A stretch of 6,519 bases of DNA, taken from positions 1 through 6,519 of the forward strand of contig URLU01000127.1 in assembly GCA_900548765.1 (NCBI GenBank), given 5' to 3'. The position numbers were made by a program, and so were the translations under genes. Source of the DNA: an uncultured Lachnobacterium sp. GTDB taxonomy: Bacteria > Bacillota > Clostridia > Lachnospirales > Lachnospiraceae. The notes beneath the pieces are model-generated. The model did no database searches, was not told where the DNA came from, and worked only from the letters and a program-made list of their open reading frames with translations. This document shows, in pieces, positions 5,906 through 6,519 of this stretch; positions within the stretch are counted from its first letter, which is position 1, and every line of letters begins with the position of its first letter.

Positions 5906-6519
5906 TTATTCCGGCATGCCCAGATAAAATCCCTGCAGCAGGTCAATACCATTTTTTACAAGAAACTCCCGCTCCTCTTCAGTCTCTATCCCCTCTGCCA
6001 GAACCAGAATTCCCTTTTCCTTTAGTTTCTGCATATACCCAAGCACTTTTTTCTGTTTTCCCTCATTGGTATCTATTCCGGAAATTAATGCCCTGTCTAT
6101 CTTTACAATCTGTGGGTCAAAAAATTCAACCGCATCCATTCCATTATAGCCAGCTCCGAAATCATCCAGTGTAAGCGGTATATTATTTCCCCTTATGATA
6201 TCTCTTTTAAGCTTCCATATAAACTCATCTGCCCTTGGATATTCAAGAATCTCTATAATCAAATAGGTGAGTATGTTCTTGTACAAACGCATAAATTCTG
6301 CATCTTCACTCTTTGACAGCCTCTCTGTCGGAAATGAGTTTACCGTCATAGGTTCTTTGTATTTACGCGCATAGTATTCCTCAGCCGCGCCAAACATTGT
6401 CAGGACCTCAAGTTCATGCAGCCTGCCCATCCTGGTATAATCAGATATCAAATCCGTCACCGTCACGTTTTTCGGCCGCATCAATGCTTCATATGCATAT
6501 ACCGTCCTGCAATCCGGGA
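5906..6519 (-). CDS. EAL-domain c-di-GMP phosphodiesterase, C-terminal part (runs off right edge)
   Basis: The frame is open to the right edge (203 residues plus two bases), so the real start lies outside; an apparent TTG start at 6484 is only the Leu of the EAL motif itself. The EAL domain hydrolyses cyclic di-GMP to pGpG. Its signatures appear in order: YEALMRP (E-A-L at 6490..6482), VNSFPTERLS (the conserved Asn segment), an IEILE segment in place of the usual EITE, LDDFGAGYNG with the metal-binding Asp pair, KIDRALI with the catalytic Lys, AEGIETEEE, and QGFYLGMP right before the stop. The motifs that usually mark an active enzyme look intact, so activity is likely. The upstream part could hold PAS, GGDEF or membrane sensor domains. 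The stop is 45 bp before the FeoA-FeoB fusion gene, on the same strand, with no visible terminator. Confidence 0.92.
   Translation of the reverse strand, partial: PDCRTVYAYEALMRPKNVTVTDLISDYTRMGRLHELEVLTMFGAAEEYYARKYKEPMTVNSFPTERLSKSEDAEFMRLYKNILTYLIIEILEYPRADEFIWKLKRDIIRGNNIPLTLDDFGAGYNGMDAVEFFDPQIVKIDRALISGIDTNEGKQKKVLGYMQKLKEKGILVLAEGIETEEEREFLVKNGIDLLQGFYLGMPE

Noticed and set aside
6482..6484. TTG at 6484 as the start of the EAL gene
   Set aside because: This TTG is the Leu codon of the EAL motif itself; the frame continues upstream with conserved residues (YAYE) to the window edge, so it is an internal codon.

Overview
The window looks like chromosomal DNA from an anaerobic gut Firmicute, most likely a Lachnospiraceae member of the Roseburia/Agathobacter/Lachnospira type. 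This is inferred from the AT-rich intergenic DNA, the strong AGGAGG-type ribosome binding sites, the clostridial form of the Feo genes, and the presence of a FeoB-associated Cys-rich mini-protein. Every gene I can support lies on the minus strand, so the window reads from right to left. No rRNA, tRNA, CRISPR array or mobile element was seen.

Right edge (6519 to 5906): the C-terminal EAL phosphodiesterase domain of a c-di-GMP signalling protein whose start lies outside the window. After a 45 bp gap without a visible terminator comes a 778-residue FeoA-FeoB fusion (5860 to 3524), a complete ferrous iron transporter with its regulatory SH3-like domain fused to the N-terminus. It ends at a strong hairpin plus T-run terminator (3505 to 3468).

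Centre: a 288 bp intergenic region (3523 to 3236) holds a good sigma-A promoter. Its -10 sits inside a 26 bp imperfect palindrome with a TTAG-N6-CTAA core, and a second copy of that core lies 29 bp downstream. This resembles DtxR/IdeR-family metal-repressor sites. It drives a second, separate Feo operon: standalone feoA (3235 to 3023), a second FeoB of 663 residues (2996 to 1005) and a 51-residue FeoB-associated Cys-rich membrane protein (970 to 815).

Left part: an unrecognised 54-residue protein (727 to 563) follows with its own promoter and ribosome binding site, and a strong terminator (549 to 508) closes the cluster. It may also be reached by readthrough from the feo operon. A further promoter (460 to 432), with a 21 bp near-palindrome just upstream, serves a multi-pass membrane protein (384 to 1) that runs off the left edge and may be the sensor half of a signalling protein.

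Together the window encodes two non-identical Fe(II) (or Fe/Mn) uptake systems in tandem, one with fused and one with free FeoA, apparently in different transcription units. They are flanked by a c-di-GMP-type enzyme on one side and a possible membrane sensor on the other.
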